64,000 bases of DNA from Carnegiea gigantea (Eukaryota > Streptophyta > Magnoliopsida > Caryophyllales > Cactaceae): the NCBI GenBank assembly GCA_029747015.1, contig JAKOGI010002789.1, positions 21,907 through 85,906 on the forward strand. The letters run 5' to 3'. The notes beneath the pieces are model-generated. The model worked only from the letters and a program-made list of their open reading frames with translations, made no database searches and had not been told where the DNA came from. Positions 47,019 to 58,526 of this stretch are shown here, one piece after another. The position numbers and the translations under genes are program-made. Each line of letters begins with the position of its first letter. Positions within the stretch are counted from its first letter, which is position 1.

Positions 47019-49539
47019 TGTAACACCCCCAGCCCCTCCGGCCAGAAGCATTACGTTTTCTTAACTTTCTACCTAAATTATGGGACAAAACGAACAGAGT
47101 TTCCCCTAAAAACTATCCGTTTCCAGGCTATAAGCCTTATAACAAATCCCTGCAATTACAGGGAAGCGTAAAACATTTAAAAGCAGTCAATAGCCACACG
47201 CCGGAGTTCACAACTCAACAAGCCACTCGCTCGAAGTACACCAACCAAATTAATTCAAGAATAAAGAAGAAAGGAAAGATACAACTCAACGGTTCATACA
47301 ACCGGAGTATTGGGGTTTACATCCCAAAACATAACTAACTTTAGCCAAAAGACATCTAACTGACTAGATGGTTGGCTCATAAGGACATTCAGAGCGACTC
47401 ATAAACAGTATATATTACATGAACTTAGAATACCTGTTTACAAACATTTCAAACTAAGAATACATAATGTGACTTCATTAAACATGTAAGATCCCTTCGA
47501 TGGGCACGAATGACATCTTACAAGCATGAACGGATTCCATCTTGGCAATTCAATCTTTTTCCTGTTATAAAGAATACCTGGGGGAAAAGGGGAAGGAGTA
47601 GTGGGATGAGCAACCACACGCTCAGTGAGTGTCCCCTGACCCCCTTAAACCAAAACCGTTACAGGCAATAGTATCTTTAATAATCACATATCACGTATTC
47701 ATACTTTACTATCATATTAGGCATTCTCGAAGTTCTTGTAAAATACTACTAACCATAAACTTCATTTAGTCGTTGAGACTCATGTTTAGGCCTCTGAATT
47801 TCTTAACTAATAAGCACTTAGCATATAAGCAGGCATCGAGGGCTAAGCATAGAAATTTTCTTTTATAGCCTATGCATAGGGATCTTTCTTTTTCATAAAT
47901 ATAACTTCTTAGCATTCCAGTTTAAACTATGCACGAAACCTCATTCATACGATGTGCACATAAAGTTATCTTTTTATTTTATAATCATTCTTGTCTTGGC
48001 AATTCATTCATATGATATGCATAAGGCACACACACATTTCAAGTCTCATTCATAGGGTATGCGTGAAACATGCTCACAAGGCTTTATTTTTCATAATCGT
48101 ATCTTACTTAGCATCTCATTCATAAGTTATACTTGGAATGTTCACATAACGCTTTACTTAGATTTCATTCATGTGACTTACACAAGCATCTTTCTTTCTT
48201 CTCGTGAAAATACTTCACTTATCCTTACTTGAAATCTCATTCACATTTCATTCATAAGAAAAGCACATAACATACACATAAAACTTTTCCTCTTTTCTTG
48301 AAAGCACTTTGCTTGGCCTCTTGAGGCTCTTGTTCTTTCAAAAGATATTTCATTTCATAATGGTCATACAATGACCCTCATAAACTTTTCATACATCATT
48401 CCATATGGCCAGTTAGGGCCCATAAAAACTTTCTTTCATTCAAAATATATAAAATGGCCAAGCGTCAATTGCTTTTCTTAACTTAGTATGAAAGTACTTA
48501 TGGCATAAGATCATTACAGGTGCTGATTGGGTGAGATCTATTCTCAACCCCATAGCGAGACCTAATGCTCACACTTAAGCCCTTACTCCCGGGATGGCTA
48601 CATATAACATATCGGACCATTACATTAACCCTCGTCAGGGCCTCTAGGGTCTCCAGACCTTCCCCTAGGTTAACATCGTTCTTTTCGTATTGTCCGAAGC
48701 ACATTATCTTAGCCACTTTAAAGCGTATGGGGCATAACAGATAATAATTTTGCTGCTTCTCACAGCGAAATCATTTATCACACAACTCACGCCTTTGTAA
48801 AACTCTTTAGGATTCCCCCGTTCAAGCAGGTTCACTCCCAAAACTGTATTCATTTAGTTAAGATATGCCATCATGCACTAATATTCATGGCTATTATCAT
48901 TTCAAACATGAAATCCTTCTTTGAAAAACTCACCCTTATGCACATAGTGTAACTTGAGCACACGGAAGGGAAGGGGGTCCACATGTATCACATTTAAGCA
49001 CTTCATAATCAGTTCAGCACAATGAGCCACACATGGCCTCGCAACCCACACGATTGCAGTTAATTTACAACCCAAACTCCCTCCTCACAAGCACCGTACC
49101 ACAAGAACCTTGAACCACTCATAGTTTTACCTCAAACCATCCAACTACCATCTCGGTTTTTAATTTATTAATCATAACATATTATCATACTAATTTATGA
49201 AAAGGTAAGGTTTAGGTACTTACCTGGGCAAGTAGCACCACTCAGCGGTGCGTTACAGCAAGCATACGTATGCATACATACCATCACATCCACATACAAA
49301 ACTATAGAACTTTACTTAGCAGTTCAAACATGATAGGCTCTAAGCATTTACAATTTACTTCAGAGTTAGTAAATCATTATCGGATAGTTAAGCATATAGA
49401 CGATCATAGATTGGCTAAACATTTATATACATTAATTTTAAACACGTATGATGCACTTCGAAGTTCATACACGATCATGGAACGACCAAACATTCATAAA
49501 CGTTGGTTTTAAAGACGTACGATGCACTTCAAAGTTCAT

Positions 49540-50010
49540 ACTCAGGCATGAATTAATTGTATATATTCAAATCAAAGCTAACATACATACTTTACTTCGA
49601 ATCAAAGCTTCTAGCTTGATTTAACTAAATTGATTCGAATCGAAACTAAACATATATAACTTAGTTAGAATTAAAATCTCAGGCATACATAGACTAAATT
49701 AATTTGAATCGAAGCTAAGCATATATAATTCATTTCAAATTAATATTTTAGGCATATTCTACGTCAATTAATTCGAATTGAAGCTAAACATATATAAACC
49801 ACCTCAAATTAACATTTCAGGTATAATTTATGTCAATTGATTCGAATGGAAGCTAAACATATGTAAATCACTTCGAATTAACATTTCAAGCATAATTCAC
49901 CTAAATTGATCCGAATCGAAGCTAAATAGATATAATTCACTTTGAATTGAAACCTCAGGCATAAATTAACTAATCTGATTCGAATCGAAGCTATACATAT
50001 ATAATTCACT
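49540..50010 (-). repeat. 69-bp tandem repeats in the LARD-like 5' LTR
   Basis: This is the same array as 42680-43155 with scattered base changes; unit number and order appear unchanged. Confidence 0.8.
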
Positions 50011-50542
50011 TCTTGACATTTCTAACGAATTTAGCCAACCCTAATCTGACATGCAACATCAATCTACTGAAAAACATTTTTGAAAAATAGTAACAGCTTA
50101 GGAGGTGAGGAACACCCACCTCGATTCCACACTAGAGATACGCAATTTAGCTTGAATTAAGTCCAAAAAACAAACACCAATAGCCCGATACTCCTCTGCT
50201 CTTCGCGTGTGATTCGACCTAGCCCAAACCCAAAAACTCTAACTTGTGTTTTTTCAGAAATTTAAGCACGGTTAAGGAGGATTCAAGATGGGGATTCAAC
50301 TTAAAGGAGTAGAGAAGTTCGAAACTCACCGCGCATGCATGATCTCGACCGAGTGTCCGGCCGTCCTTGCGCCAGAATCGGCCCAGCCATGGCCGATTTT
50401 CGCTCAGCCTCGGCACAAGTTGGTTGCTGGCAGCCAGGCGGGCTCAACCGCCGACAGTGACGGTCGTGGTGGCATGGGATTGAGGGCTTCGAAACCCTAG
50501 CCTTTGGACCGACCACTCGCTCTGACTCTCGCTCGATCCCTC

Positions 50543-51968
50543 TATTGATTTAGAGAGTACACAACCACAAGAGGGGGGTGAATTGTGGTGTCTGATTTTC
50601 GCAATATGCTGGCAAATAGTCTTGAGACGCTGTTCGCACAGACTGTTTCTGAGTTGTGCAGAAGCGAAAATTCAACAAAATTAAGTGCGGAAATAATGGA
50701 CACCGGATTTTTATGTGGAAACACCTCTAGCCCAACTGAGGTGAAAAAACCACGACCTACCTCCTATAGGATTTACACACTTTACTAAACGGGCTAAACA
50801 CATTACAATAATAACACACCTTGTTACAACTTGTAACACACGTAACCGTCTTCCTTAAGACAAGTTACTTCACGTCCAAAATCCCCTTGATTTGGACACA
50901 CACTCAACTCACTTTTTGTGAAAGAAGAGTATAAAGAAAAACACCCTATTACAATGCTTCTCAACTAAGCTAATATAGGGTACAATGAAATCCTAGTATG
51001 CCAATTTTGAAAGCTCAAATAACTCACTCACTAGACACGGTTTTCTTTTCAAACTTTTAAGCTCATGAACACTGAATTTTTCTTTTTGAAAACCGATGCT
51101 TCTATCGTTCTAAGAAGCGACTTTATATAATGCTTGGAAAAACAATTCCTCAAATTTTTTGAGACTAAAATCCCTAAAGAATATAGAATTCTTTAGCTAC
51201 AAGGGATGAGGAAACATGAGCTGGAAACACTTCCTAAACCGTGTGCATAAGACGGTGATTCTCAGCAACTAGCCCATGTTTTTCTCAACAACCTTATCCA
51301 CTTGCCAAAAATTGGATATTCTTTTTATTCAAAAAAGATTTTGCAAATCCCCTTAGATTTTAATAACCGTTTTTAGGATAAGGGTAAGATACTCCATAAA
51401 AAAAAAAATCTTTCTTGCAAATCCTTGAAGAAGCTGCTCAAAATCCAAAAGATAAAAATCGTGCAAAATAGTTTTTCGCAGCTTATTCTGGAAACACCCT
51501 GATCACCCTGTTTCTAGGATTGTTCTGAAGGGTGATCCGAAATATTTACCAAAAGAAAACAAAACCGTTTCAAGTAAGTGGTAAGTTAAGAGTTTCTGAT
51601 TGGCGTATTAACAAGAGTCTAAAAATATAAAATCAAATTAAATCAAGACATCTGGTTGTAACCACTAGTCATCTTGTAGAGAGACAAATCTGCTGCAAAC
51701 ACTTCATAGAACCTGTTTCTCACGGCTGCACTTATATCCTATGCTTGAAACACTTCACAGGACATGTTTCAAACACCTTACAGAGCCTGTTCCTCATGGT
51801 TGTTCTTACATCGCTGACTTAAGTACCTGTTCTTGATAAACCATTAGTCAAGTAGTTTTAATATATTGAAAAACAGCAGTAAGGCCCTGTTGGTAAAGCC
51901 TGTTTGGAACAACAACAACTACTACAACACTTGGATTTGTTATCATCAAAACCTTATACATTCTAACA
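50543..51968 (-). repeat. 3' LTR of the Sirevirus-type element
   Basis: On the minus strand it begins TGTTAGAATG and ends ATCAATA, giving unusual TG...TA ends if the target duplication is ccctc. One base of ambiguity exists (t at 50543). It is AT-rich and non-coding. Confidence 0.9.
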
Positions 51969-51982
51969 AATTCCCCCTTTTT
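51969..51982 (-). other. Polypurine tract of the Sirevirus-type element
   Basis: The minus strand reads AAAAAGGGGGAATT directly before the 3' LTR. A second purine tract, AAAAGGGGGAAG, lies upstream near 52147-52160; multiple PPT copies are reported for Sireviruses. Confidence 0.8.
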
Positions 51983-52448
51983 GATGATGACAAACCAAGT
52001 GACCATATTGACTTTCAAGGACAATTGAAGTGATTAGTGCTAATTATTTATAGGACCGACAATTCACATGAAGCAGTTAGTATCGAAAAAGTGTAAGAAA
52101 TTTAACTTGTCCATGGCAAAACTAAAACAATATTGGTCAACCTATCTTCCCCCTTTTGGCATCATTAAAAAGTAGGGGCGAACAGTCAAACATAGGGTGT
52201 TTGCTATCACCACTTGGGTAATGGAGGAAAGTCAACAGGCGATACACTCAAGTGTGTTGGTACGGTAATGAGATTGGCCATCCTAGTCACACACAAGCAA
52301 TTCGCAACAAAAAGCAAGCAAGGCAAAGCCAATCAAAAATAAGATAACCTGTCATTCACCAAACAAGTGCAACAGAAAGTACAAACTGGCAAGAGAGGAT
52401 AACCAAGAGAAGTGAGAATAGGCTATGAGAACAACAGATGGGGGGTGA
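51983..52448. other. Non-coding spacer between the last ORF and the 3' PPT
   Basis: An AT-rich stretch of about 465 bp without a supported ORF. It contains the additional PPT-like tract near 52150. Confidence 0.6.
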
Positions 52449-53105
52449 TCAGAGAGCAGGAGGGGAAAATTTTGCTGAGAGGGAAGAGAGAAGGGCGAGG
52501 ATATCTTCATGGCGTTTTGCATTAAGAGCCTTTTCCTCGTCCAGGGCAGCCTTTACCGCAGCAAGCTCAGCACTGAGTCGAGAGTTTTCTTCCAAAGCAG
52601 CCTCAAGCTTGACTGAAGAACTGCCAGGAACAGGAGGACGGGGTGTTCTGGTCCCCTGTTCTGAGGCAGACCCTTCAACCAAAGTGTATCCACACCCCAT
52701 AAGGGTGTTACTCCCAATCTCATCAATGAACTGAGCACCCACCTTCTTCTGCAGAGTCACCCCAAAGTGCTCAAACACACTAGTCAGGAAGAAGTCGTAT
52801 CCCAGGTCATGTTCCCTGGAGGTGTTTGCAATTCTTGCTATGTGGCGAATCATGATGGCAGGAAGATTGATTTGCTCTTCCTTGTCCATCAGATCCATCA
52901 AACATTGATCCATGGCATCAGCAAGATTGCGACCCTGGCCCCTGGGGATGACATTCTTAATGATAAACCAGAATATCAATTGATGGAGCGATGTCATGTC
53001 CCCTTTCTTCACGGACTTGGGTGTTTGGAGCCTTGATTGCTGACTAAATTTTTTGGCGAGCGCCAGCAGCCTGGCTGTCCCTAGAATAGTCTTGTCTTCT
53101 CTCAC
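52449..53105 (-). pseudogene. Downstream ORF of the Sirevirus-type element, C-terminal piece
   Basis: This 218-residue open piece continues the upstream 438-residue ORF after a frameshift. The region with TSLHQLIFWFIIKNVIPRGQ and INLPAIMIRHIARI resembles the plant transposon-associated domain often found next to Sirevirus pol. The C-terminus (about 165-215) is rich in Leu, Ala and Glu in a heptad-like pattern (EAALEENSRLSAELAAVKAA), suggesting a coiled coil. I see no strong membrane segment. Downstream ORFs of this position are called env-like in soybean SIRE1, but nothing in this piece shows an envelope function. Confidence 0.65.
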
Positions 53106-53112
53106 ATATTTA

Positions 53113-54429
53113 TCAAAGCCCGAGGAGGGAAATCCCCAGAATTTCCCCTAATATCTTCGCATCAAAGCGAAGCTGTTGCCCATTAACAATACTTGTCACC
53201 ACTCCTTCGGTGACAGTGCAGTTGGCATAGAACTCTGCCAACTCATGTGCAGAACACCCCAACTGGGTGTTTGTAAACAGCTCATACCACCCCTGTGCAC
53301 GCAGCTTGTGCAGAAACACCCCCTGACCCTGTTCCTCAAAATATTTTACCTTGATAATTTTGCCCCTGACTACCCGTCTCTGAAGCAATTGGGTTAGTTT
53401 GGCTGAGATTGCGGATAGGGCAGGCTTCTTGGCTCTTTTAGGTTGAGGCTCAGTAGGAGGGTCTTGGGTGGAGGCGTGTTTGAGAGAGGCTTTTCTCTTG
53501 GGAGTTTTGAGGGGTGATGGTTTGGAGGGTAAAGTGGAGGTCGATCTTGGTGCAGGTAGAGGCTTATCCTTTGAGGACTCTGAGAACACGGGAGTGCCCT
53601 GTTTGAAGGTGGTGTTCTCAGGGTCGCTATCTGATGAAGGCTCAGAGGAGGAATCTATTTCCTCAACAACAGGGGATGACTGTTTGACAGGACGAGGTGT
53701 GGAGTGGAAAGCAATCCGGGCTGATTTTCGAGTTGGCCTGGTTATGGGTTTGGCCGAAGAGGGGATTTGTGGTTTTAGTTTAACAGGGGTTTCACTTTTT
53801 GAGGGTTCTTCAGTTTGGCCGCTTTTAGGCCTTGATGGTGGTCGTGTTCTTGGCATTCTAGTACGCCGAGCCATAATTTTGTATCGTTTACGTTTCTCAC
53901 CGGTTGGTGGTACCGGTGTGACTTGTTCAGGCTTCACAGGAGACTCCTCCATTTGATTACTACTTCCCCCTTCTTCTTTTGACAAATCCTCCCCTAGGTC
54001 ATCCCTAAAAACTTCAGGCTCTGTTTCGGCCCCTGTTTCCTGCTTTGGAAACATCCCGAACGAATTGATGTCATCTAGTCCATGATCGAACAGAAAGATT
54101 TCATCTAAAGGCCCAATTTCTCTTTCAGATGCCCCAACAGGTTCTTGGGGTTTACATGCCCCCGTTTCTCCAAACAAAATCAATTCCCACCCAAATTTGC
54201 AAGGGATGTCTTCCAATTTCAGATTCACTGTTCTAAGGTCGATGCTTTTCAAAAATCCAAAAGGTTTACAGACAATGGGTCGAGAAGGTTCAGTAGTTTT
54301 ACCTTCTATGAGGGCCGCCAGAAATTGTATAGGCGCAAACAGGGCTGTGGCTGTTTGCAAGGTTGTGCTCTGTGTTTGGTTGCCCTGATTCGAGGTCGAG
54401 GAGCTCTCGGAGCTAATGGGAGACGCCAA
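53113..54429 (-). CDS. Downstream (env-like position) ORF of the Sirevirus-type element, N-terminal piece
   Basis: This ORF of 438 residues starts about 470 bases after pol. The first ~330 residues are Ser/Pro/Lys-rich and probably disordered, with basic clusters such as KRKRYKIMARRTRMPRTRPP (about 178-197) that look like nuclear localisation signals. From about residue 340 a folded domain begins (VVRGKIIKVKYFEEQ, GWYELFTNTQLGC, ELAEFYANCTV). It resembles the domain described as putative plant transposon protein. The domain is cut by a stop near 53113 and continues in another frame at 53105-52449. No signal peptide or membrane segment is visible. Function unknown. Confidence 0.65.
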   Translation of the reverse strand: MASPISSESSSTSNQGNQTQSTTLQTATALFAPIQFLAALIEGKTTEPSRPIVCKPFGFLKSIDLRTVNLKLEDIPCKFGWELILFGETGACKPQEPVGASEREIGPLDEIFLFDHGLDDINSFGMFPKQETGAETEPEVFRDDLGEDLSKEEGGSSNQMEESPVKPEQVTPVPPTGEKRKRYKIMARRTRMPRTRPPSRPKSGQTEEPSKSETPVKLKPQIPSSAKPITRPTRKSARIAFHSTPRPVKQSSPVVEEIDSSSEPSSDSDPENTTFKQGTPVFSESSKDKPLPAPRSTSTLPSKPSPLKTPKRKASLKHASTQDPPTEPQPKRAKKPALSAISAKLTQLLQRRVVRGKIIKVKYFEEQGQGVFLHKLRAQGWYELFTNTQLGCSAHELAEFYANCTVTEGVVTSIVNGQQLRFDAKILGEILGISLLGL

Positions 54430-54895
54430 TTTTCAGAGGAAGGAGAGAGATTAGGGTTTCTTGAACAGAGTTTCAGAGCAAGAGAGTTTCGGTGGAGGTG
54501 AGAGATTGAGCAAGAGAGCTTTAAAGAGAGAAAGAGACATGCGAAATCTTTAAAAGATTTTGCCCGTTTTGCAACGGGCTTTTGCATTTATTTAGGTCGC
54601 GCATGCCTCGGGAAGAGATTAGCAATTTTCAATTTGTTGCACATATTTGACAAACAAGAGGCGTGCCTGTTTCTGGTGCTTGTTCTTGAGGTTACTTGCT
54701 AGGTAACATCTCATTAGACCTCAACGAGTGTCAGCAAGTTGTAAACCTCGCATATGCTAAACATAGCACAGAAGTTGATTACAAACAAAAATTTAACATG
54801 TTGTACCCGTAACTTTTAAATTTTACAAACAGGGCGAGAGAACAGGTTGGTCAGGTTGTTCTAATTAAGCCTACTTCGAGTCTATTCCTTTCAAA

Positions 54896-55927
54896 TTATT
54901 CTCTACTCAATGCTTTTGTGAATATATCAGCAATTTGATTTTCAGTGGCATAAAAATTCATTGAGATCACTCCTTTTTCAACTTTGTCTCTTAGAAAATG
55001 ATGTCGAATGTCAATATGTTTTGTTCTTTTGTGTTGACATGGATTTTTGGCAATGTTAATTGCACTTGTATTGTCATAATAAATAGGAATGCATCCTATG
55101 TCAACACAAAAGTCCTTGAGTTGTTGTCTAATCCATAATAACTGAGCACAACAAGATGCAGCTGCCACATACTCAGCTTCTGCTGTGGACAAGGCAACAG
55201 AGAGTTGTTTCTTGGTTGCCCAAGATACCAAACAAGGTCCAAGAAAGTGAGCCATACCTGAGGTGCTTTTTCTATCAACCAAGAAACCTGCATAATCAGC
55301 ATCAGCATACCCAACAAGATCAAAGTTGTAACCTCTAGGATACCATAAGGCTAGATCAGGTGTATGTTTTAAGTATCTTAAAATCCTTTTTACAGCCTTA
55401 AGATGAGTTTCTTTAGGGTTAGACTGAAAACGTGCGCATAGACCAACACTGAAAACAATGTCAGGTCTACTAGCCGTCAGGTATAGGAGTGACCCTATCA
55501 TGCCCCTATAGGATTTCTCCTCAATTGAGGGACTACCATCATCCATTACCAACCTGGTTGAGGGAGAGATGGGAGTATCAATGGGCTTGGCCGACTCCAT
55601 CTTAAAACGCTTAAGTAACTCTTTGATATACTTTTGTTGATGAATCATGGTGCCGTTTGAAGTTTGCTTGATTTGCAAGCCTAGAAAGAAATTAAGCTCA
55701 CCCATCATGCTCATTTCAAACTCACTCCTCATCATTTTTGAAAAATCATTGCACAAATCATGATGAGTTGCACCAAATATGATGTCATCGACATATACTT
55801 GGACAATCAACAAATGTTCCCCCTTAGATTTTAGGAACAAGGTATTGTCTACCTTGCCTCTTGTAAAGTCATTTTCCAATAAAAAACTTGATAACTTCTC
55901 ATACCAAGCTCTAGGGGCTTGTTTCAA
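54896..55927 (-). pseudogene. Sirevirus-type Pol: RT palm/thumb and RNase H
   Basis: This open piece of 343 residues has the Copia RT catalytic motif YVDD (45-48), LNFFLGLQIKQ, and the Copia segment RPDIVFSVGLCARFQSNPKE. RNase H begins near ADADYAGFLVDRKSTSG and includes LSTAEAEYVAAASCCAQLLW; the terminus is HKRTKHIDIRHHFLRDKV then ATENQIADIFTKAL. It ends at the natural stop near 54896. The frame continues in phase from 55994 upstream through a TAA, so it is part of a broken polyprotein, not a separate gene. Confidence 0.9.
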
Positions 55928-55993
55928 ACCATAAAGTGCTTTGTCAAGTTTAAAAACATGGTTAGGAAATTCATCACTTTCAAAACTGGGGGG

Positions 55994-56533
55994 TTATTTG
56001 ACATACACTTCTTCTTTGAGGTATCCATTTAGAAACGCACTTTTGGCATCCATTTGATACAACTTGATCTCCATGTGGGCTGCAAATGCTATCAAGATTC
56101 GAATAGCCTCCATCCTTGCAACAGGTGCAAAGGTTTCTTCATAATCAATTCCCTCTTCTTGGTTGTAGCCTTGAACCACCAGCCAGGCCTTGTTTCTAGT
56201 GACTGTTCCGCACTCATCCAGCTTGTTACGGAACACCCACTTGGTTCCAATGATTGTTCTATCCTCTGGCCGTGGCACAAGGTGCCATACCTTGTTCCTT
56301 TCGAACTGATGGAGTTCTTCTTGCATGGCTGTGACCCAATCTGAATCTGCAAGGGCTTCATTAATATTCTTAGGCTCAATTTTTGAGAGAAAAGCATAGA
56401 AAGCACAGAAATTTTTGAGTCTAGATCTAGTTTGAACTCCTGCATTAATATCAGACAAAATTTGATCAAGAGGATGTGAACTTTGGTATTTCCATGATCG
56501 TGGTGAAAGTGGGTTCACAAACTCGCTCTCCAT
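55994..56533 (-). pseudogene. Sirevirus-type Pol: N-terminal part of RT
   Basis: This piece (179 residues) includes the Copia RT start: [53 protein letters not shown] and [13 protein letters not shown]. It ends at a TAA (55994-55996) where family members read on; a C-to-T change in a CAA codon would explain it. Confidence 0.9.
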
Positions 56534-56584
56534 CCTAGCTGGAATACTCGGTGAAACAAGTTCAGAACCTGTTCTCGAGCCTGT

Positions 56585-57592
56585 TTAGGAGCTTGTTCCT
56601 GGATTTATCCCTGAAGGATTCGGCTGGTGTTGTCCCGAACAGGGTTCCACCCTGTTTCCGCCTATTTGGTTCACACTTTGCTTACCTTCCTGAAGAACAG
56701 CCTCAGACCTTGCTCCCTCCGATTGATCCTTACCTTGTTCACCTTGAAGCAGCACGTCTTTTCTAACAAGACCTAGTTCGAAGTCTTCTTCCTGTGCATC
56801 ATTCTCGCTTAGAGAGTTAGTTTCATCAAAAAGCACATGCACACTTTCCTCAACACACAAGGTTCTCTTATAAAACACTTTGTATGCCTTACTATGCAAG
56901 GAGTAACCAAGGAATATTGCTTCATCACTCATTGGATCGAATTTCCCTAAGGCATCTTTTCTATTATTATGCACATAACATCTACAACCAAAAACTCTCA
57001 AATGCATAATATTAGGTTTTCTTCCTTTGAAATGTTCATAAAGAGTTTTGTTAAGAATAGGTCTAATCATGCATCTATTTACAATGTAATATGATGTGTT
57101 CAAAGCTTCAGCCCAGAAGTTTCTAGGAAGACCAATAGCAACAAGCATTGTTCTAGTCATGTCTTCTAGAGTGCGATTTTTGCGTTCTACCACCCCGTTC
57201 CGTTGGGGTGTTCTTGGAGCTAAAAAATTATGATCAACACCATGCTCATTACAATAATCAGTGAAGCTTGAATTTTCAAATTTTATCCCATGGTCAGACC
57301 TTAAGCATACCAAGGAATGTCCTACTCTCTTTTCAATCTTTTTAATGAAAGCAAGAAATTTTTCAAAGGTTTCATCTTTAGAAGCCAAAAACGAAGTCCA
57401 AGTGAAACAAGAATAGTCATCCACTATCACAAGCACATACCTCTTGCCACCTCGGCTCATGATCCTCATTGGACCACATAGATCCATATGTATCAATTCA
57501 AGAGGTCGAGTAGTGCTTACACATTTTTTAGATTTAAATGAATTTTTGACTTTGTTTGCCTTTGGCACATGCATCACATACCTTGTCATCAT
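56585..57592 (-). pseudogene. Sirevirus-type Pol: integrase
   Basis: The DDE core is visible: LIHMDLCGPM (first Asp), RSDHGIKFENSSF (second Asp) and TPQRNGVVERKNRTLEDM (Glu). Downstream are HLRVFGCRCYVHNNRKDALG and the linker. It lies one frame off the protease piece, so an indel sits near 57540-57590. The frame ends at TAA (56585-56587) and resumes in phase toward RT. Confidence 0.9.
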
Positions 57593-58157
57593 TGAATTTG
57601 ATGGAAGGTAAGCCTACCACTAAGTCTTTGGTTACAAGTTTGTTCAAAAGTGAGTGGCTTGCATGACCTAGCCTTTTGTGCCAAAGCATAACATCATCAT
57701 TTAGGGCACTCAAACAAGTCAAATTATTTTGGGGAAGAGTGGAGATACACACTTTATAAACATTCTTGTGTCGCTTTCCCCTCAACACAACATCTCCTGT
57801 GTTCATATTCACAACCAAGCAACGTGTTGGTGAGAACACTACTAGGTTGTCTTTGTCGCACAGTTGGGACACACTTAGCAAGTTGTGTTTTAATCCATCC
57901 ACAAAATAAACATTGTCAATTGAATGGGAGAGTGACTCACCTATCTTACCTATGCCGACAATTGTCCCGGATTTGCCGTTTCCAAATGCCACACTCCCAC
58001 CTTCTGAAGCTGTAAGTGAGAGAAAATTGGATCTTTCACCAGTCATATGCCTCGAACACCCACTGTCAACATACCACAGCTGCTTGTTCCCTAGACTGTT
58101 CCCTGCACTGTTTGCTGGGTTGTTTGCTGGGTTGTTCTCTCTCACTTCAGCCTGCAA
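57534..58157 (-). pseudogene. Sirevirus-type protease and GAG-pre-integrase domain
   Basis: The aspartic protease site is LWYVDSGCSRHMTG; the GAG-pre-integrase segment has LWHKRLGHASHSLLNKL and the zinc-binding CDACAKGKQ. It ends in a frameshift just after this point. Upstream, a TGA at 58164-58166 separates it in phase from the gag zinc knuckle piece. Confidence 0.9.
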
Positions 58158-58163
58158 AACAAA

Positions 58164-58517
58164 TCAAGGGTTAGTTTTGGGAACCCAGATCCACTTGGGT
58201 CCCATTCCTTTAGAGGTACAAATCTCATCTTTCCTAACCCATATTTGTTTTACGTACACTGAGTTCCTTTTAATGGCATACTTTCTTGAAGGACAAGTAT
58301 AACGGTAATGACCCGTTTTACCACAGTGATAACATACAATATTCTTAGATAATCCTCCATATTTTCTATTCACTGGGTAGGTCATCTTAGGCACAAAACC
58401 TAGTTCTCTTCCATTTCGACTATGATGGGTGTTTAACCATTCAAGTGCTTGTGAGGACCTATTCCAGAGCTTGTTTGTGGCAAGGTCTGATTCCATTTGT
58501 TTCATTTTCTCAAGCAA
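58164..58517 (-). pseudogene. Sirevirus-type Gag, C-terminal zinc knuckle piece
   Basis: This 117-residue piece contains an intact knuckle, CYHCGKTGHYRYTC, that binds element RNA. It lies in phase with both neighbours and is bounded by two nonsense codons. Confidence 0.85.
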
Positions 58518-58526
58518 ATATTTATT

